Of a DNA stretch of 7,101 nucleotides, positions 3,560 through 7,101 are shown piece by piece. Origin of the DNA: an uncultured Oscillospiraceae bacterium. GTDB lineage: Bacteria; Bacillota; Clostridia; Oscillospirales; Oscillospiraceae. The translations under genes and the position numbers were made by a program. Location: contig CAKTQE010000080.1 of assembly GCA_934593275.1 (NCBI GenBank), forward strand, positions 1 through 7,101, given 5' to 3'. Positions within the stretch are counted from its first letter, which is position 1. The number at the start of each line of letters is the position of its first letter. The notes below the pieces were generated by a model. That model saw only the letters and a list, made by a program, of their open reading frames with translations. It had not been told where the DNA came from and searched no databases.

Positions 3560-6286
3560 TCAGAGTCCTTCGTCTTCCGACATAGCGTCGTCATCCGGCA
3601 TGTCGCCGTTGCGGGCGGCCCATTCTTCTTTGGTGATGAGGATGGACCGGGGCTTGGAACCCTGGAAGGGGCCTACGATGCCCTTTTCTTCCATTTCGTC
3701 CACAATACGGGCAGCCCGGGCATAGCCCAGCTTGAGTCTGCGTTGGAGCATGGAGACGGAAGCCTGTCCGGTCTCTAAAATGACCTCCACCGCTGCCGGG
3801 AGCATCTCGTCCCCCTCCAGCTCCCCATCTGTGGGTTCCGGGTCAGACACCGATGCGCCCTTACCGGATTTCCCGGTCTGCTGGGCCTTTTTCTCAATTT
3901 CCTCCAAAACCTGCTGGTTGTAATCTGCCAGATAGTGTTCTTTCACAAACCCGGCCACCGCCTCTACCTCGCTGTCGGTGACAAAGCAGCCCTGGACCCG
4001 GAGGGGTTTGCCGCAGCCAATGGGGGCATAGAGCATATCGCCCTTGCCTACCAGCTTTTCCGCACCCTGGGTATCCAGAATGATCCGGGATTCCATGGCG
4101 GAGGCCACGGAGAACGCGATACGGGAGGGAATATTTGCTTTCATCAGGCCGGTGATCACATCGGCGGAGGGCCGCTGGGTGGCGATGATCAGGTGCATTC
4201 CGGCGGCACGGCCCATCTGGGCAATGCGGCAGATGGAATCCTCCACCTCCTTGGCAGCCACCAGCATCAGGTCTGCCAACTCGTCAATGATGACAATGAT
4301 CTGGGGCAGCTTCTGGCCGTCCTCTTCCGACATCATAATGCTGTTGTAGGATTCCAAATCCCGGACGCCCACGTCAGACATGAGTTTATACCGCCGCAGC
4401 ATTTCCGTAACCGCCCATTGCAGGGAACCGGCGGCCTTTTTGGGGTCGGTGACCACGGGAATCAGCAGATGGGGAATGCCGTTGTAAATGCCCAATTCCA
4501 CCATTTTGGGGTCCACCATAATGAGCTTGACATCCTCAGGCCCGGCCTTGTACAGTAGGCTAATGATGATGGAATTCATACACACGGATTTACCGGAACC
4601 GGTGGTACCGGCAATGAGCATATGGGGCATTTTTGCAATGTTGCCCACAATGCAGTTTCCTCCAATGTCCTTGCCCACAGAGAAAGAGGATTTGGACTTT
4701 GCTCTGGCAAACTCCGGAGAATCCACCACCTCCCGCAGAGAGACCGTAGTCACGGTGCGGTTGGGAACCTCAATGCCTACAATGGAGATTTTGCCGGGAA
4801 CGGCGGCAATACGAACGCCGGAAGCACCCAGGCTCAGGGCAATGTCATCGGCACAGGAGGTCAGCTTGCTCAGCCGTACCCCCTTATCAAGCTCTACCTC
4901 ATACCGGGTGACACTGGGTCCACGGGTGACATTGATAATATGGGCATCAATGCGGAAGCTTGCCAGGGTCTCGTTAAGCCGTCTGGAATTCTCCCGCATT
5001 TCCTCCGTTCCATCGGAACTGGCCCCAACAGGACGGCGCAGAAGTTCCAGGGGCGGGAAGCTGTAGGCCTGGGGAGGTGTATCCTGGCTCTGGGCGATTT
5101 CCGCCGCCACCTGGCGGGCAGACTCTGCCGCGTCTTTCGTGGTGACCTTTCCGGGTTTCTCCCCGGTTTCCCCGGTTTCGGGGGCTTTGGGGGCAGCCGG
5201 TTTCTTGGGCTTCTCCGGCGCGGGTTCCCGGCGTTTTACAAAGGGCGGCATTTCCTGGGGAATGGGTTCCGGCTCCCGGTGGCGCACAGGCTCCTCCGGT
5301 TCCAGCTCTACGGTCTCTTTCTCCACAGGGATGCCCTTGGGGGCCGGATACATGGGGGCGTCAATGTCCAAATCAATGGTATTCATCACATCCGCGGCCC
5401 GGGATGGCGTACCGGTAGAGGGAAGCGGGGCTTCCTGCTCTGCCCGTGGCTCCTGCCTGGTTTGCTTTTTAGGCGGCTGGGCCGGGGCCTCGGTTTTCTC
5501 AGGCAGTGGCTGGGAAACCGACTGCGGGGCCTGTTTGCGGCGTTTTTGCTCCATCCGCTTGTTGGCCAGGTGGTTCACCACCGCCGCCGCGGGTTCAATA
5601 TAGTCTTCCTCGGTCTCTTCGTCCCATTGCGCTCTGGGACGGTTGGCAATGGCCCGGACGATGCTGGGAACGGTGATCTGCATGGAGCCAAGGAGGGTCA
5701 GCACTGCGGCAATGCCTAGAATCAGATAGGAAATCACATTGCCGCAGGACCAGCGCAGCAGCATGGCCAGGCCCCCGCACAGCACGCCGCCGGTGCGGCC
5801 ATCCACGCCCCCTGTATACAAATCCGGAATCACCGCCAGACCCTCTGCCATGCCCTGACGCTGCACTGCCAGATGGTAAATGCTGCCGCTGAGCAGCACA
5901 AAGGCAATAAGGCAGATGCTGCGCATGGTAGGGGCGTGCTTTCTTCCAAAGGTCTGGATGAAAAACAGATACAAAAAAGCGGGGATGAAGAAATAAAACC
6001 CCACTTGGCCAAGCAGACCCAGAATGACGGATTTCATGGCTCTGAGCAAAGCACCGTCCGGATTCACCGCAATGACCAGGAACAGCACGAACAGGACGAG
6101 GCTGAGGAACGCAAACAGGACATTGGGGGCCAGACCGCCGGCAAAATCCTGGTTGCTTTTTTTCACTTTCTCCGGAGCGCGCTTCTTCGGAGGGGTAGAT
6201 TTGCCGCTGGGTTTCCCAGCGGCGGATTTGGTTTTAGATTTGGCGGCGGCTTCATCCGCCCGGGTCGAAGGCTTCTTTTGTGCCAT
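3560..6286 (-). CDS. ftsK: DNA translocase FtsK/SpoIIIE
   Basis: This septal ATP-driven pump moves chromosomal DNA through the closing division or sporulation septum. The 908-residue product fits the family. A Lys/Ala/Pro-rich amino end is followed by hydrophobic segments near 55-74, 86-111, 122-141, 165-180 and 182-203. A Pro/Glu/Lys-rich linker runs to about 420. The RecA-like motor contains Walker A GTTGSGKS (560-567; bases 4609-4586), Walker B IIVIIDELADL with D668-E669, and the conserved 'GRAAGMHLIIATQRPS' region. A winged-helix gamma domain (about 826-888) should read KOPS/SRS-like DNA polarity signals. I chose the ATG at 6286 because GGAGGAG (6298-6292) lies five bases upstream; an in-frame ATG at 6301 would add MGGVS and overlap the previous stop by one base. 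The gene follows the UppP-like gene in one operon. Sequence alone cannot separate an FtsK role from a SpoIIIE role. Confidence 0.95.
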   Translation of the reverse strand: MAQKKPSTRADEAAAKSKTKSAAGKPSGKSTPPKKRAPEKVKKSNQDFAGGLAPNVLFAFLSLVLFVLFLVIAVNPDGALLRAMKSVILGLLGQVGFYFFIPAFLYLFFIQTFGRKHAPTMRSICLIAFVLLSGSIYHLAVQRQGMAEGLAVIPDLYTGGVDGRTGGVLCGGLAMLLRWSCGNVISYLILGIAAVLTLLGSMQITVPSIVRAIANRPRAQWDEETEEDYIEPAAAVVNHLANKRMEQKRRKQAPQSVSQPLPEKTEAPAQPPKKQTRQEPRAEQEAPLPSTGTPSRAADVMNTIDLDIDAPMYPAPKGIPVEKETVELEPEEPVRHREPEPIPQEMPPFVKRREPAPEKPKKPAAPKAPETGETGEKPGKVTTKDAAESARQVAAEIAQSQDTPPQAYSFPPLELLRRPVGASSDGTEEMRENSRRLNETLASFRIDAHIINVTRGPSVTRYEVELDKGVRLSKLTSCADDIALSLGASGVRIAAVPGKISIVGIEVPNRTVTTVSLREVVDSPEFARAKSKSSFSVGKDIGGNCIVGNIAKMPHMLIAGTTGSGKSVCMNSIIISLLYKAGPEDVKLIMVDPKMVELGIYNGIPHLLIPVVTDPKKAAGSLQWAVTEMLRRYKLMSDVGVRDLESYNSIMMSEEDGQKLPQIIVIIDELADLMLVAAKEVEDSICRIAQMGRAAGMHLIIATQRPSADVITGLMKANIPSRIAFSVASAMESRIILDTQGAEKLVGKGDMLYAPIGCGKPLRVQGCFVTDSEVEAVAGFVKEHYLADYNQQVLEEIEKKAQQTGKSGKGASVSDPEPTDGELEGDEMLPAAVEVILETGQASVSMLQRRLKLGYARAARIVDEMEEKGIVGPFQGSKPRSILITKEEWAARNGDMPDDDAMSEDEGL

Positions 6287-6290
6287 TGAA

Positions 6291-6299
6291 ACTCCTCCC
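6291..6299 (-). promoter_or_regulatory. Shine-Dalgarno deciding the ftsK start
   Basis: On the minus strand GGGAGGAGT reads from 6299 to 6291, ending four bases before the ATG at 6286. The alternative ATG at 6301 lies upstream of this site and overlaps the preceding stop codon (TGATG). The downstream start is therefore favoured. The arrangement also allows re-initiation after the upstream gene. Confidence 0.75.
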
Positions 6300-6300
6300 A

Positions 6301-7101
6301 TCAGGCCACAAGATTCAAGAAGAATGTAAACAGACTCAGGCCCCAGCAGTAAAAGGCGAAGAACGAGAATCCCCGCTCTCCAACAGTCTTTTTCAGGAGC
6401 TTTACTCCCAGGAGTCCTCCCAGGAAGCTGGCAAGGGCCGAGGTCAGGTACACCAGCACGACCTGGAAGGTCACGCCCCCAAAGCCTCCGGCAACCAGCC
6501 GGACGGCATCACTGACCACCATGGCAGCGGAAATCACCATGGAGGCCATCAGGGCATTATCCAGGGCATAGCTTCTGTCCACGCCGCAAATAGAGCTGAC
6601 GGAGACCATGGCACCAATGCCGGAAATGCCCGGCAGGACAGAAAGGGCCCCGCCCAGGCCGATGAGCAGCCCCTCTACCCGGCTCATATTCCGGGAGTCT
6701 TTATTGCCGGTAGGGAAAAACTGGGGAATATACAGAATCAATCCGTTGAGGAACAAAAACGCCGCAATGGCCAGAAGGCTTCCCACCAGGAAAGACAGAC
6801 TATTGTAAAAGCAATAGGCCAGAATAATGGGCAGGGCCATGGTCCGCAGGAGCTTAAAATCCATGAGGCTTTTCAAATCCAGGGGACGGCGGCGTTTTTT
6901 CTTGGGGATCCGGGCCAGGGCCAGGGCCCGACGGATCCTGATCAGATGGGTGCGGCTGGATACATGCAGCGCCGCAAGCAGGGCAGCATGGAGCATGAGC
7001 AGCATCAGATTGCTGTTGCCGGAAGCTCCGAAAATCTTCAGCAGCAAAATGCCATGGGCTCTGGAAGAAATCGGCAGGACCTCCGCCACACCGGACAGGA
7101 A
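6301..7101 (-). CDS. UppP/BacA-like membrane protein, degenerate active site (5' partial)
   Basis: The reading frame stays open to the window edge and starts outside it; the visible part is 266 residues, beginning F-L-S-G-V. The hydrophobic pattern and motif order fit undecaprenyl-pyrophosphate phosphatase, which recycles the lipid carrier of peptidoglycan synthesis in the cytoplasmic membrane. AEVLPISSRAHG matches the family's TEFLPVSSTGH motif, and LPGISGIGA (about 6636-6610) matches the PGxSRSG motif. By alignment with E. coli UppP from memory, E21, S26, S27, H30 and S173 are kept. E17 is Ser, R174 is Gly and S175 is Ile. The loss of E17 and R174 argues against normal phosphatase activity. 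A Lys/Arg-rich cytoplasmic segment (KKKRRR) follows the first helices. The stop codon lies 14 bases before the preferred ftsK start, so the genes are probably co-transcribed. A GTG at 7089 could be mistaken for the start, but the family motif begins upstream of it. Confidence 0.8.
   Translation of the reverse strand, partial: FLSGVAEVLPISSRAHGILLLKIFGASGNSNLMLLMLHAALLAALHVSSRTHLIRIRRALALARIPKKKRRRPLDLKSLMDFKLLRTMALPIILAYCFYNSLSFLVGSLLAIAAFLFLNGLILYIPQFFPTGNKDSRNMSRVEGLLIGLGGALSVLPGISGIGAMVSVSSICGVDRSYALDNALMASMVISAAMVVSDAVRLVAGGFGGVTFQVVLVYLTSALASFLGGLLGVKLLKKTVGERGFSFFAFYCWGLSLFTFFLNLVA

Noticed and set aside
3935..5719. Long plus-strand frames of 192-365 codons opposite ftsK
   Set aside because: They are shadows of a well-conserved minus-strand FtsK with intact motifs; their His/Gly-rich composition is the complement of its codons.
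7087..7089. GTG as the start of the UppP-like gene
   Set aside because: The frame stays open upstream to the window edge, and the residues there (FLSG) belong to the conserved first helix preceding the AEVLPISS motif, so the true start lies outside.

Overview
The window looks like a piece of a GC-moderate, low-GC-phylum (Firmicutes) gut-type chromosome. My best guess is a clostridial lineage of the Oscillospirales/Oscillospiraceae kind. The reasons are strong AGGAGG-type ribosome binding sites, SigA-like promoters, a secreted glycine-rich 'AGIGGG' repeat protein of a kind I associate with those bacteria, an FtsK/SpoIIIE translocase with a five-helix amino-terminal membrane domain, and intergenic DNA packed with GC-rich palindromic repeats. 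This taxonomic guess comes from memory of families, not from any search.

Layout. Bases 1-17 hold only the first codons of a minus-strand gene that leaves the window, with its ribosome binding site and -10 box at 27-66. Bases 72-600 are a noncoding repeat island: a symmetric 218-bp inverted-repeat element (100-317), a second palindromic element (366-525), and the edge of a third repeat that runs up to a textbook promoter (TTGACA, 17 nt, TATAAT; 605-633). That promoter drives a 587-residue secreted repeat protein (679-2442), which ends at a strong intrinsic terminator (2455-2487). Bases 2525-3557 form a second island with two more tandem units of the same modular repeat family, and the last unit stops two bases short of the ftsK stop codon. 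From 3560 to the right edge two minus-strand genes form an operon: a partial, UppP-like membrane protein (6301-7101) followed closely by ftsK/spoIIIE (3560-6286).

The two conserved genes concern the envelope and cell division: one resembles undecaprenyl-pyrophosphate phosphatase and the other is the septal DNA pump. The UppP-like protein lacks residues thought essential for catalysis in E. coli UppP, so it may be a divergent paralogue with another job. The secreted repeat protein forms its own transcription unit between near-identical repeat islands and looks like an accessory gene that could be lost by recombination.

The least explained part is the repeat family itself. It consists of interchangeable hairpin modules joined by conserved connectors, present in three units with nested insertions and truncations that line up with promoters and a stop codon. 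No transposase, CRISPR array, tRNA or rRNA was seen.
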